Source: CBDDEC01 sp965226785 (GTDB taxonomy: Bacteria; Chloroflexota; Dehalococcoidia; UBA2979). Taken from it: a DNA stretch of 64,000 nt. Below, in pieces: positions 33,535 through 42,332 of this stretch. Numbering within the stretch: the stretch's first letter is position 1; every line of letters starts with the position of its first letter. The stretch covers positions 248,001 to 312,000 of the forward strand of contig CBDDEC010000003.1 of assembly GCA_965226785.1 (NCBI GenBank). The letters run 5' to 3'. The notes under the pieces were generated by a model that was not told the DNA's origin, searched no databases, and was given only the letters and a program-made list of their open reading frames with translations. The translations under genes were made by a program, and so were the position numbers.

Positions 33535-34524
33535 CTAGCGCACGCGGCTGCGACGCGGGATCGGGTCGATGTCGAGCGGCGTCTCGGCGGGGACCGCCGC
33601 GTCGAGGTGACGGTAGGCGGCCGCGCCGATCATGGCGGCGTTGTCGGTGCAGAGCGCGGGCGGCGGGATGTGGACCGGCACCGGCGAGCGCTCGCGGACC
33701 CGCTCGCGGATGCGACCGTTGGCGGCGACACCCCCGGCGAGGAGCAGCGAGGCGACGCCTTCGCGCTCCGCGACACGGGCCGCCTTCTTTGAGAGCACAT
33801 CGGCGACGGATTCCTCGAAGGCCCACGCGATCTCCGCAGCCGGCGGCGGGGCCTCCTGCTGCGTCACGTGCAGCACCGCCGTCTTGAGGCCACTGAACGA
33901 GAAGTCGTCGCTGCCACTGAGCCAGGCGCGGGGAAGGCGCAGCGTGCGCGCCTGGGCGGTCGCGGCCAACGCTGAGAGCGGGGGGCCGCCCGGGTAGCCG
34001 AGGCCGAGCAGGCGCGCGACCTTGTCGAACGCCTCGCCGGCGGCGTCGTCACGCGTCCCGCCGAGGCGTTCAAACCGGCCGAGCCCGGGCATCAGCAACA
34101 GCTCCGTGTGCCCGCCGGAGACGACGAGGGCCAGCGCCGGCAGTTCTGGCTCCTCCTCCAGCAGCCAGCAGGCGCTGACATGGCCCTCGATGTGGTCGAC
34201 CGGGATCAACGGCAGTCCGCGGGCGTAGGCCAGACCACGCGCGCCGTTGAGCCCGACGAGCAGGGCGCCGGGCAGCCCCGGCCCAGCGGTGGCGGCGATG
34301 GCGTCGAGGTCGTCCCAGCCGCACTCCGCCTGGTCCAGGGCCTGACGCACGACGGGCAGCAGCGCGCGCAGATGCTCGCGCGCGGCGACCTCCGGCACGA
34401 TGCCGCCGGTGGCGGCGTGCAGCTCCTGCTGTGAGGCAACGACCGAGGAGCGCATGCGCCGTCCGTCGGCCACGACGGCGGCCGCGGTCTCGTCGCAGGA
34501 CGTCTCGATCGCCAGGATGTTCAC
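33535..34524 (-). CDS. tsaD: tRNA threonylcarbamoyladenosine transferase subunit TsaD
   Basis: 329 residues. The metal motif HIEGH (near 111) and the ASKA-fold motifs ILAIETSCDETAAAVV and VSGGHTELL are diagnostic. With TsaB/TsaE it puts threonylcarbamoyl on A37 of ANN-decoding tRNAs. Downstream gene of the PP2C-like membrane protein, 10 bp apart. Confidence 0.96.
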   Translation of the reverse strand: MNILAIETSCDETAAAVVADGRRMRSSVVASQQELHAATGGIVPEVAAREHLRALLPVVRQALDQAECGWDDLDAIAATAGPGLPGALLVGLNGARGLAYARGLPLIPVDHIEGHVSACWLLEEEPELPALALVVSGGHTELLLMPGLGRFERLGGTRDDAAGEAFDKVARLLGLGYPGGPPLSALAATAQARTLRLPRAWLSGSDDFSFSGLKTAVLHVTQQEAPPPAAEIAWAFEESVADVLSKKAARVAEREGVASLLLAGGVAANGRIRERVRERSPVPVHIPPPALCTDNAAMIGAAAYRHLDAAVPAETPLDIDPIPRRSRVR

Positions 34525-34534
34525 GCGGTCCAGC

Positions 34535-36538
34535 CTAGGACGACGCCCCCTCCGGCGCGAGGGAGCTGGCGGCGGCCGGCTCCTGGTCCGGATCGAAGGA
34601 CACGATCGAGAGGCCCGTCAGCAGGTAGAGCCGCGCGCCATCCTCGCTGAGGGCGACGCCACGCAGGTCGAAGAACTCCGGGTGCCGGAACTGGCGCAGG
34701 AAGGCGCCCGTCTGGTCGGCCACCACGACACGCCGGTTGCCGGCGTCCACGATGTAGAGCACCCCGCGCCCGTCGTCCCGCAAGACCTCGCCCGGAGACG
34801 CCAGTGGCACGTCGAGGCCGCTCAGCAGCGCTGGCGTCTCCACGCCGCGCACGAACCGCCGCAGCGTTGAACCATCGAGAACGTAGACATCGCCCGTGAC
34901 CGCCAGCCCGCTCGCGTCGCCGAGGTCGGCCGTGCCCAGCAGGCCATCGCGCTCGGAGTCGTAGCCCCCGCCACCGGGGAGGTAGCGCCAGACCTCGCCG
35001 GCGTCGCCGTCGAGGATGTAGAGGTTGCCGAGATAGGAGGTCAACGCGTCGGCCGCGCCGAGTTCCGAAGCGTCGCGCAGCGGCAGCGCGAATGGCACGT
35101 CCGCGCCACGCGGCAGCGAGAAGAGGTTCTGTGCGTCATCGAGGATCAGCAGCCGGTCACCGGTGTCGTCCCAGGTCATGACGACCGGGGCGCGGGCGGC
35201 GACGCCGCCATAGAGCGCATCGGCCACGTAGACCTCGTCGGCGCGGCGCGTGTTGTCCGGATCGATGCGGAAGACGCGGCCGAGGTCGTTCTCGAGGAGC
35301 CACAGTGATCCACCGCCGGCGACCAGTGCAGCCGCGCGCACCGGCGCGGTCAGCACACCGGCGAAGGTGAAGCGCGTCGCCAGCGGCTCGACCGCGACGA
35401 CGGCGTTGAGGCGGTCGAGTTCCTGCTGGGCCGCGCCGGCGATTGTGTCGACGAGCGCCGGGTCAGCGTCGAGGGAGCGCGCCTGCTCGACGAAGGTCAG
35501 TGCCTGGGCGAGGGACGCGCGGCGTTCACCGGGGTCCTCGGCGGTGAACGCCTCCTGCACCGCCAGTTCGGCGGCCGCGATCGCCTCCGCGATGGCGGCG
35601 TCGCGGTCCTCGGAGACGAGGCTCGGACCAACCACCCAGATCAGCAGCGCCACGATCACCACGCCGAGGCCGATCGCACCGACCAGGGGCCACGGCACCC
35701 GCGGTCGCGCCGGTGACGCCCGGTCGCTGACGCTGGGCCGTCGCAGCGAGGGCAGCTGCCGCCGCGGACCGAACCAGCGCTCGGCCAGGCTCGGCGTCTC
35801 GACCGGCAGCGCGCTCGACGTATCGATCACAGGTGATGGCCGCGCGCGGACGAGGCTGGGGTCGGTCTCGATCGGCGGCGCGACCTGCTCCTCCGCCAGG
35901 TCGAGGTCGGCGATGAGCGCCGCGGTGACGTCGTTGGCGTCGCGGGTCAGGCGGAAGAGCTCCGCCAGCGCGCGCTCCGGACCGCTCGTCGTTACCTGGA
36001 AAAGCGTGTCGCGGTCGACGTATCCCTCGACGTTGCTCGAGAGCACCAGGATCTGCTCGCGTGGGAGCTGCACCGTCGAGAACAGCGGCTCGATCGGCTC
36101 GCTGCCGCCCAGGGGCGAGGCGGCCGGCAGCTCTTCGGTGCTGAGGCGGCGCGAGCCCTCCAGCGTCGCCACGTAGACGAGCGCGGGGCCGACCTGCGCG
36201 ATCGTGGCCTCGCCATCGCGCACGGCCACGCAGGTGGCGCCGACCGACACCTGGTGCTCGCGCAGCGAGCGCCGGTTCCACTCGGCGAGGTTGCTGTGCG
36301 CCTGCTGCATCGAGCGCAGCAGGCCGCCGGTCAGCGACAGCGATTCTCTGCCGAACAGCGTCGCGATCGCCTCGGCGACTTCGCTGCAGAACTCGGCGGA
36401 GCGCGCGTCCGAAGGCTCGCAGAGCACGACCAGGCGGACCGATTCGTCCTCGCGGACCCGCTCGCGGTCGATCAGCCCCGGGCCGTCCTCGACGACCTCG
36501 CCGTCGACGATGGCGTAGCGACCGACCCAGACGGACAC
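34535..36538 (-). CDS. membrane protein with degenerate PP2C-like domain and extracytoplasmic beta-propeller
   Basis: 667 residues. The N-terminal third (about 1-225) follows the PP2C/SpoIIE plan (VSVGATCVAVRDGEATIAQV, ANDVTAALIADLD), but the metal-binding positions are changed: GPALVYV where GDSRxYx is expected and SSNVEGYVD where CSDG is expected. One transmembrane helix follows (LVGAIGLGVVIVALLIWVVG, about 290-310). A helical segment and an NHL/YWTD-like propeller follow (LLILDDAQNLFSLP, NLYILDGDAGEVWRYLPGG, GVLYIVDAGNRRVVVADQTG, LYLLTGLSIVSFD). It looks like a receptor linked to an inactive phosphatase-like domain. Precedes tsaD by 10 bp. Confidence 0.65.
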   Translation of the reverse strand: MSVWVGRYAIVDGEVVEDGPGLIDRERVREDESVRLVVLCEPSDARSAEFCSEVAEAIATLFGRESLSLTGGLLRSMQQAHSNLAEWNRRSLREHQVSVGATCVAVRDGEATIAQVGPALVYVATLEGSRRLSTEELPAASPLGGSEPIEPLFSTVQLPREQILVLSSNVEGYVDRDTLFQVTTSGPERALAELFRLTRDANDVTAALIADLDLAEEQVAPPIETDPSLVRARPSPVIDTSSALPVETPSLAERWFGPRRQLPSLRRPSVSDRASPARPRVPWPLVGAIGLGVVIVALLIWVVGPSLVSEDRDAAIAEAIAAAELAVQEAFTAEDPGERRASLAQALTFVEQARSLDADPALVDTIAGAAQQELDRLNAVVAVEPLATRFTFAGVLTAPVRAAALVAGGGSLWLLENDLGRVFRIDPDNTRRADEVYVADALYGGVAARAPVVMTWDDTGDRLLILDDAQNLFSLPRGADVPFALPLRDASELGAADALTSYLGNLYILDGDAGEVWRYLPGGGGYDSERDGLLGTADLGDASGLAVTGDVYVLDGSTLRRFVRGVETPALLSGLDVPLASPGEVLRDDGRGVLYIVDAGNRRVVVADQTGAFLRQFRHPEFFDLRGVALSEDGARLYLLTGLSIVSFDPDQEPAAASSLAPEGASS

Positions 36539-36733
36539 CTAGAGCGCCCTCGCCGGCGCGCTTCGCGATCCCGACGCCGGGGCGTCGAGGCGTGCGCGGG
36601 CCGTCTGCTCGCCAGCGTGCAACTGCGCGCTCCCGCTACCCCGCCACGGCCAGAGGAGATTGCGGACCCGGCGCGATCATATCGCCGCGGCCGGAGAAGC
36701 GTCGATGCGCGGCCGGCCGGGTAGGATCAGCGC

Positions 36734-37129
36734 ATGACCTCGAAGCCAGACGATCCTCGCCAGCTGCGCGCGCTGGCCGACGTGACGGTGCAGCGCGCCG
36801 CTGAGGATCTGGGGGCGCAGCTCGCGGCCCTGGTGCGACAGGTGCAGCCGTTCCCGCCGTTTCCCGGCGCGGTGTTCGCATACGGCATCGAGGTGGAGCC
36901 GCCGGCACATTCGTCGCTCGGCTGCGTGATCGTCGGCGATGACGGCGCGCTGTACGAACTGCAACTCGGCCTCGATCATGAAGCGATCGCCAGCGGCGCC
37001 GACTCGCTAACCCAGCGGCACGAGGAGCTCGTGAAGCTCGAACTGCCTCCGCGCGAGTTCATCGCGTACGCCCACGGCGCGATCGAGGCGCTCACCGCCT
37101 ACCTGGAGGGACACACGAGCGAGGAGTAG
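36734..37129 (+). CDS. hypothetical protein
   Basis: 131 residues with helical ends and a beta core (PGAVFAYGIEVEPPAHSSLG, CVIVGDDGALYELQLGLDH). Soluble, no signal. No family recognised. It is alone on this strand, between two minus-strand operons. The ATG is only moderately supported by upstream sequence. Confidence 0.55.
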   Translation: MTSKPDDPRQLRALADVTVQRAAEDLGAQLAALVRQVQPFPPFPGAVFAYGIEVEPPAHSSLGCVIVGDDGALYELQLGLDHEAIASGADSLTQRHEELVKLELPPREFIAYAHGAIEALTAYLEGHTSEE

Positions 37130-37150
37130 GGCGCGCTCGGGCGATGCGGT

Positions 37151-37663
37151 TCAACCGGCGTGGTAGTCGCTGGAGCGGCCGCCGGACTTGGCGACGAGTT
37201 CGATGTCGCCGATGCGCATCCCGCGCTCGACGGCCTTGCACATGTCGTAGACCGTCAGCGCCGCGACGCTGACCGCCGTCAGCGCCTCCATCTCTACCCC
37301 CGTGCGGCTGGTGACGCGGACCGTCGCCTCGATCTCGATCGTCGAGGCGTCGTGGTCGGGAGCTAGCTTCACCTCGACGCCGCTGATGGGGAGCGGGTGG
37401 CAGAGCGGGATCAGCTCGTGCGTCCGCTTCGCCGCCATGATCGCGGCGAGGCGGGCCGTGGCGAGCACATCGCCTTTCGGCAGCGAGCCCTCGACGACCA
37501 GTGCCAGCGTCGAGGGTTGCAGATGGATGCGACCGCGAGCGGTCGCCTCGCGGCGGGTGACGTCCTTGTCGGAGACATCGACCATGCGCGCATGACCGGC
37601 CTCGTCGAGGTGGCTGAGGCCGCCTGGCTGCTCGTCAGGTTCGTGGGTCGGGTCGGCCGTCAT
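37151..37663 (-). CDS. moaC: cyclic pyranopterin monophosphate synthase MoaC
   Basis: 170 residues. LSHLDEAGHARMVDVSDKDV, AAKRTHELIPLCHPLPISGV, EVKLAPDH and MEALTAVSVAALTVYDMCKA match MoaC. With MoaA it makes cPMP, the first molybdopterin intermediate. Follows moaA by 10 bp. No other Mo-cofactor gene is in the window. Confidence 0.95.
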   Translation of the reverse strand: MTADPTHEPDEQPGGLSHLDEAGHARMVDVSDKDVTRREATARGRIHLQPSTLALVVEGSLPKGDVLATARLAAIMAAKRTHELIPLCHPLPISGVEVKLAPDHDASTIEIEATVRVTSRTGVEMEALTAVSVAALTVYDMCKAVERGMRIGDIELVAKSGGRSSDYHAG

Positions 37664-37673
37664 CGCGTGTTCG

Positions 37674-38738
37674 CTACCCGCCGATGTAGGACATCTCGAC
37701 GCGCGGGAGATCAGCCGTCGCGTCGGAACGGAGCTCCGAGTAGCGGTCCTCGCGGTCGCTCCAAACGCCGGTAATGCGCTCTCGGATCGCCTCGTCGCTG
37801 GCGTCGCCGCGGACCAGCGCGCGCAGGTCGGTACCGGCCGTGGCGAACAGGCAGGTGTAGAGCGAACCTTCGGCGGAGAGCCGGGCGCGCGTGCACGTGC
37901 CGCAGAACGGCCGCGTCACAGAGGTGATGAACCCGACCTCGCCCGCTCCGTCGCGGTAGCGGTAGCGGCGCGCGACCTCGCCCTCGTAGTTCGGCTCGAC
38001 CGGATCGAGCGGGAAGCGCGCGTCGATGGTCGAGACCAGTTCCGTCGAGGGGATGACCTCGTCGAGCTGCCAGCCGTTCGTCGTGCCCACGTCCATGAAC
38101 TCGATGAACCGCACGATGTGCTCGGTCCCACGGAAATGGTCCGCCAGATCGAGCAGCGTCGTGTCGTTCACGCCCCGGCGTACGACAGCGTTGACCTTGA
38201 TCTGCTCGAACCCGGCCGCGACCGCTGCGTCGATACCCTCGAGGACGAGCGCCACGGGGAAGTTCATGTCGTTCATCTCGCGGAACGTCGCGTCGTCCAG
38301 CGAGTCCAGGCTGACGGTGATGCGATCGAGGCCTGCGGCTCGCAAATCCTCGGCCTGCGCCGCCAGCAGGGTCGCGTTGGTCGTCAGCGTGAGCTCGAGG
38401 TCATCGATCTCCTTGAGCATCGCCACGAGCTTCGAGAGCTCGGCGCGGAGCAACGGCTCGCCGCCGGTGAGCCGCACCTTGCGTGCGCCGAGGCCAGCGA
38501 AGATGCGAGCGAGGCGCGTGATCTCCTCGAAGGTCAGGATCTCGTCGCGCGGGAGGAACGCAAAGTCGGGACCGAAGATCTCCTTCGGCATGCAGTACTG
38601 ACAGCGGAAGTTGCAGCGGTCGGTGACGGAGATGCGGAGGTCGTGCAGCGGGCGGCCGAAGCGGTCATGCGCCGCCGCCACGCCACCCTCGAGGGTGTCC
38701 GTGTCGATGTGCGAGCCGTGCTGCCCGTCGTGCGTCAT
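37674..38738 (-). CDS. moaA: GTP 3',8-cyclase MoaA
   Basis: 354 residues, radical SAM. The N-terminal cluster CNFRCQYC (Cys 42, 46, 49) binds the SAM-cleaving 4Fe-4S, and the second cluster ligands are in FCGTCTRARLSAEGSLYTCL. The TGGEPLLR motif is present, and the protein ends in Gly-Gly (YIGG), the tail needed for catalysis. A Mo-enzyme such as a formate dehydrogenase would fit a selenium-using host, but none is seen here. Confidence 0.96.
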   Translation of the reverse strand: MTHDGQHGSHIDTDTLEGGVAAAHDRFGRPLHDLRISVTDRCNFRCQYCMPKEIFGPDFAFLPRDEILTFEEITRLARIFAGLGARKVRLTGGEPLLRAELSKLVAMLKEIDDLELTLTTNATLLAAQAEDLRAAGLDRITVSLDSLDDATFREMNDMNFPVALVLEGIDAAVAAGFEQIKVNAVVRRGVNDTTLLDLADHFRGTEHIVRFIEFMDVGTTNGWQLDEVIPSTELVSTIDARFPLDPVEPNYEGEVARRYRYRDGAGEVGFITSVTRPFCGTCTRARLSAEGSLYTCLFATAGTDLRALVRGDASDEAIRERITGVWSDREDRYSELRSDATADLPRVEMSYIGG

Positions 38739-38768
38739 CGTCCCCGCCTGCTCGCCGGCGCGACCCCT

Positions 38769-39368
38769 CTAGGTCACACCGAGCGCATCTATCATCGCAC
38801 GCAGCGCCCGCGCGCGATGGCTGTCCGCCTGCTTCTCCTCGCCGAGCTCCGCGAGCGTGCGCCCGTCCGGCAGTTCGAACACGGGGTCGTAGCCAAAGCC
38901 GTCGTCACCCCGCGGCGTCTCTGTGATGCGCCCTTCGAGGACGCCCTCGCGCGTGATCGTGGCGCCACCCGGCTGCGCCACGGCGATGATCGAACGGAAG
39001 CGCGCCCCCCGCCGGCCGCGCGGCACGCCGTCGAGGGCGCGCAGCAGCTTCGCGTTGCGCTCGCGGTCGTGCGCGATGCCGGGCCCGCCGTAGAACGCCG
39101 AGTCGACGCCGGGCGCGCCGCCAAGCGCATCCACCTCGAGGCCGGAGTCGTCGGCCAACGACGGCAGGCCGGAGGCGGCGGCGTAGGCGACCGCCTTCGC
39201 GACCGCGTTCCCGAGGTAGCTGCGACCGGACTCGAGCACCTCGGGTGGTGCGATCTGGCGGTCGGCGGCCGTGACAGCCGTCCAGCCCGCCGCGGCGAGG
39301 ATCGCCGAGAGCTCTCGCACCTTTCCGGCGTTGCCGGTGGCGAGCAGCAGTACCCGGCGGCGGGTCAC
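38769..39368 (-). CDS. rdgB: XTP/dITP diphosphatase RdgB/HAM1
   Basis: 199 residues. LLLATGNAGKVREL at the N-terminus, PSLADDSGLEVDALGGAPGV, FGYDPVF and ADSHRARAL at the C-terminus are the RdgB/HAM1 motifs. It removes deaminated purine nucleotides from the pool. Its start overlaps the end of the upstream FBP aldolase/phosphatase-like gene by 4 bp. Confidence 0.94.
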   Translation of the reverse strand: MTRRRVLLLATGNAGKVRELSAILAAAGWTAVTAADRQIAPPEVLESGRSYLGNAVAKAVAYAAASGLPSLADDSGLEVDALGGAPGVDSAFYGGPGIAHDRERNAKLLRALDGVPRGRRGARFRSIIAVAQPGGATITREGVLEGRITETPRGDDGFGYDPVFELPDGRTLAELGEEKQADSHRARALRAMIDALGVT

Positions 39369-40432
39369 GCGATCGGCGTCCAGCGGTCGACGAGGGCTGC
39401 GGCCGGCGGCGGCGCTTCGACGGGCTCGCTGGGGGCATCGGCGGCCCGCTGCGCCTGCAGCGTCTCGGCGATCACGGCGGCGCGGGCGCGGGCGTCGTCG
39501 AACGCGGCGTCCGCAAAGAGATCGCGCGGACCCTCGATCGTCGCGTCGACCTGGACACCGGCGGCGATCACTGGCGCAGCCGCGAGATCACGCGCCCGCG
39601 GCGCGCCGATGGCGGTGGGCACCAGCGGGCCGAGGCGTCCCGTGGCGCCGATCGAGCCGGCCATCAGCGGCGTCGCGAATGGCTCAAGCACGTCGCCGAG
39701 CGTCGGGAACTCGCCTTGGCAGCGCACGATCGCGAGCGACGTGTCGCCGGCGATCGAGGTGCCGAGCATCTGCTCGCTTGATTCGGTGGCCAGCGAGGCG
39801 GCCAGTACGCCGGTGCCGCCGCTGACGATGCGCTTCAGCACGTAGCGCTCGCTCTCGTCCAGGTGCGCCAGCAGCGCATAGGCCTCCGCGGGCGTCTGGA
39901 AGACTGCCTTGCGCCGCTCCCGCAGGTCGTGAACCTCGAAGACAAAGCCCGCCTGCATCGCCGCCGAGCGCACGAGGCCGGAGGTGTTCAGGGGGTCGGC
40001 GAAGGCGCGGTAGAGCGCCGCGTTGAGGCTGCCGACGCTCGCGCCGGGGGCCAGCAGCACCACCACCGACTCCGCCTCGCGTGGTTCGAACGTCAGCTCG
40101 GCGACCGCGGGGCCGGCGGCGCCCAGCAGCCCGTCGGAGGGCAGAGCATCGGCCAGCAGGTCGCGCGCGGCCAGGTGCAGACCGCGCTCGCGGGCAGCGT
40201 CGCCACCGGCACGGAACGCCTCCCAGAGCTGCCGGTGCACGTCCGGGTCGTCCTCGCCCCCGCCGTGCCGCACCATGACCGCGACGACGCCGCTGCTGGC
40301 GAAGACGCGCGTGGCGTCGAGGGTGGTCCCGGCGAGCGCGTCCTCGACGGCGGCCAGCACCTCGGCAGGGACCTCGCCCTCGCCCGCGATCGCGCCGAGG
40401 CCGGCTGTGGCGACGGTGAGCGTGGCAGACAT
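39365..40432 (-). CDS. FBP aldolase/phosphatase (class V) homologue with degenerate metal site
   Basis: 355 residues aligning over its length with archaeal-type fructose-1,6-bisphosphate aldolase/phosphatase. AFADPLNTSGLVRSAAMQAG, FVFEVHDLRERRKAVFQTPA, ERYVLKRIVSG and AIVRCQGEFPTLGDVLEPFA align well. The YxxK pair used for the aldolase Schiff base (RYVLKR) is kept. From memory the family starts VIKADIG with metal-binding Asp; here it is VATAGLG. The GDD pair near residue 50 reads SGV, and the DK motif near 130 reads APG. So most metal ligands look lost. I start at the ATG at 40432, one base after the class I FBPase stop. Confidence 0.7.
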   Translation of the reverse strand: MSATLTVATAGLGAIAGEGEVPAEVLAAVEDALAGTTLDATRVFASSGVVAVMVRHGGGEDDPDVHRQLWEAFRAGGDAARERGLHLAARDLLADALPSDGLLGAAGPAVAELTFEPREAESVVVLLAPGASVGSLNAALYRAFADPLNTSGLVRSAAMQAGFVFEVHDLRERRKAVFQTPAEAYALLAHLDESERYVLKRIVSGGTGVLAASLATESSEQMLGTSIAGDTSLAIVRCQGEFPTLGDVLEPFATPLMAGSIGATGRLGPLVPTAIGAPRARDLAAAPVIAAGVQVDATIEGPRDLFADAAFDDARARAAVIAETLQAQRAADAPSEPVEAPPPAAALVDRWTPIA

Positions 40433-40433
40433 C

Positions 40434-41387
40434 TCAGTCGCCCGCGAGGGCGTCCTCGATCTCGGCGATGATCGGCTCTGGGCCGATGAACAACGGCGTG
40501 CGCTCGTGAACGGACATGGGCGCACGATCGAGCAACCGCTCGCTCCCGGAGCTGACGACAGCGTTCGCCTGGGCGCACACAAAGGCGAGCGGCCCCGCCT
40601 CGTACAGCGCGCGCAGCTTGCCGCCCGGGTTCTTCTCGTCGGCGGGGTAGAGAAAGACGCCGCCGCGTACGAGGTTGCGGTGGAAGTCGGACACGAGCGA
40701 TCCGACGTAGCGGGCCGAGCGGCCGCGCTTCGCGACCTCGAGGGCGGCCAGCACGCCGGGCGACCAGCGGCCGACATAACCCTCGTTGGCGCTGTAGTAC
40801 TCGGGGTCGGCGGGCATCGTCAGGCCGCTTGCCGTTTGGCGGTAAGCGCCGCCTGTGGGGTCGAGGGTGTAGCTCGTCACCGAACCGGGCGTCGCGAGTA
40901 GAAGCAACACGCTGGGGCCGTAGAGCACGTAGCCAGCGGCGACCATCTCCGACGCGGGACGGAGGAAGGCGTCGACCCCCTGAGCGTCACTGGTGGCCGG
41001 GTAGATCCCGAAGATCGTCCCGATCGTGATGTCGACATTGGCGTTCGATGAGCCGTCGATCGGGTCGAGCACGGCGAGGTAGCGGTCGTCCGAGGCTTCC
41101 CCGCCGTAGAACTCCGGCTCCTCCAGCTCCTCGCAGGCCATGCCGGCGACGCTCCCGGCTGCCGCGAACTCGGCCGAAAAGCGCTCGGTCGCGAGCACGT
41201 CGAGGGCGATCTGCACCTCGCCGTGGACGTTCTCATCGCCGCCCGCCTCGCGCTGGTCGAGCAGGGCGCCCGTGCGAACGAGCGCAGCGATCTGCGTCGA
41301 AGCGCGTGCCAGCGCGGCCAGCGTGCTCGCGAGGCCGGGCGAGTCGATACCGTCGACCGGGCCGTCAAAGCCCTCGACCTGGGTCAC
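40434..41387 (-). CDS. fbp: fructose-1,6-bisphosphatase class I
   Basis: 317 residues. EELEEPEFYGGEASDDRYLA, VLDPIDGSSNANVDITIGTI (metal and phosphate-binding DPIDGSSN), YSANEGYVGRW, YVGSLVSDFHRNLVRGGVFL and PGGKLRALYEAGPLAFV are classic FBPase I. The enzyme removes the 1-phosphate in gluconeogenesis. I start at the GTG at 41387, with CGGAGCGGA upstream; an ATG 120 bp earlier would add a nonhomologous leader. It heads an operon with the class V homologue and rdgB. Confidence 0.9.
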   Translation of the reverse strand: MTQVEGFDGPVDGIDSPGLASTLAALARASTQIAALVRTGALLDQREAGGDENVHGEVQIALDVLATERFSAEFAAAGSVAGMACEELEEPEFYGGEASDDRYLAVLDPIDGSSNANVDITIGTIFGIYPATSDAQGVDAFLRPASEMVAAGYVLYGPSVLLLLATPGSVTSYTLDPTGGAYRQTASGLTMPADPEYYSANEGYVGRWSPGVLAALEVAKRGRSARYVGSLVSDFHRNLVRGGVFLYPADEKNPGGKLRALYEAGPLAFVCAQANAVVSSGSERLLDRAPMSVHERTPLFIGPEPIIAEIEDALAGD

Positions 41388-41554
41388 GCAGATCCGCTCC
41401 GTCCTGGCGCGAGCCGTTCGGTACGTGCGCGCGGCCGGGCCCTGGTTGCAGGTGACCCGGCTGGCCCTCGGTGCCAGAAGCAGTGTGCCGGCTACGCCGG
41501 GCCCCATGCTATCGATCGGCGGAGCGGCGGGTCAATCGAGGCGTGTACGCGTGG

Positions 41555-42277
41555 TCAGAGCACGTTCGCGCGGAGCCCCGCGGCGATGCGGATGCGCTGC
41601 GTCAGCGAGGCCGCGACCTCCTGAGCCAGCGCACGCGTAGCCGCCTGGACATCCCACTCGATGTCGCCTGACTCGGCCAGGAAGCGCCGCAGCAGCGGCA
41701 ACATCTCCCGCGCGCGCTCCTCGGCGTGGGCGCCGTGCAGCGCGCGGGTGCCCTGCAGCCGCCGCGCGCCCGCGCGGCCGCCCAGGGCGTCTCCCCAGTC
41801 GCGCACGACGACGCCACAACCGGCCTCGAACAGCGCGGCGCCCAGAGGCGTCGCGACCGCCGGGACCCCCGCCCCCAGCCCGCGCGCCGTCATCCTTCGG
41901 CCGGGCGAGTCGTACTCGAGGAGCAGGTGACCACCGGGTGGGACCAGGCTGCCGAGCTGCTGGACGATCCGACGGTCGATCTCCGCCGGAACTTCGATCA
42001 CCGTGCCCGCACTCATCTGTAGCTGGTGTTCGTAGTGCGTCACCTCGACCCAGCCGAGCGTGTCGCCGACCGGGTGCTGCCCGTAGAGCAGCGGGACGAG
42101 CGAGCGTCCATGCTCGGCGGCATCGAGCCAGAGGCGGAAGCGACGGTGCCCTGCCGGCGTGCGCTCGCCGACCTCCACGTGGATCGAGACTTCCTCGCCC
42201 ACGGCGGCGCCATCGATGGGCGCCATGGGCTGCCCGTCGACCTCGTGCGCCAGCGTCCAGATGTGCTCCTCAGCCAC
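41555..42277 (-). CDS. DUF1122-like protein
   Basis: 240 residues. HLLLEYDSPGRRMTARGLGA, GVPAVATPLGAALFEAGCGV and VVRDWGDALGGRAGARRLQG follow the DUF1122 pattern (VEYE, GxPxxxTxLG, KDWYxPEG, KLQG). Function of the family is not known to me. The GTG at 42277 follows AGGGGTAGG; earlier frames only add upstream sequence. It diverges from folC. Confidence 0.55.
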   Translation of the reverse strand: MAEEHIWTLAHEVDGQPMAPIDGAAVGEEVSIHVEVGERTPAGHRRFRLWLDAAEHGRSLVPLLYGQHPVGDTLGWVEVTHYEHQLQMSAGTVIEVPAEIDRRIVQQLGSLVPPGGHLLLEYDSPGRRMTARGLGAGVPAVATPLGAALFEAGCGVVVRDWGDALGGRAGARRLQGTRALHGAHAEERAREMLPLLRRFLAESGDIEWDVQAATRALAQEVAASLTQRIRIAAGLRANVL

Positions 42278-42332
42278 AGTCCTACCCCTCGGCCTCGACG
42301 CTACCACGCCGATAGGCGCGCGCGCCGCTAGC

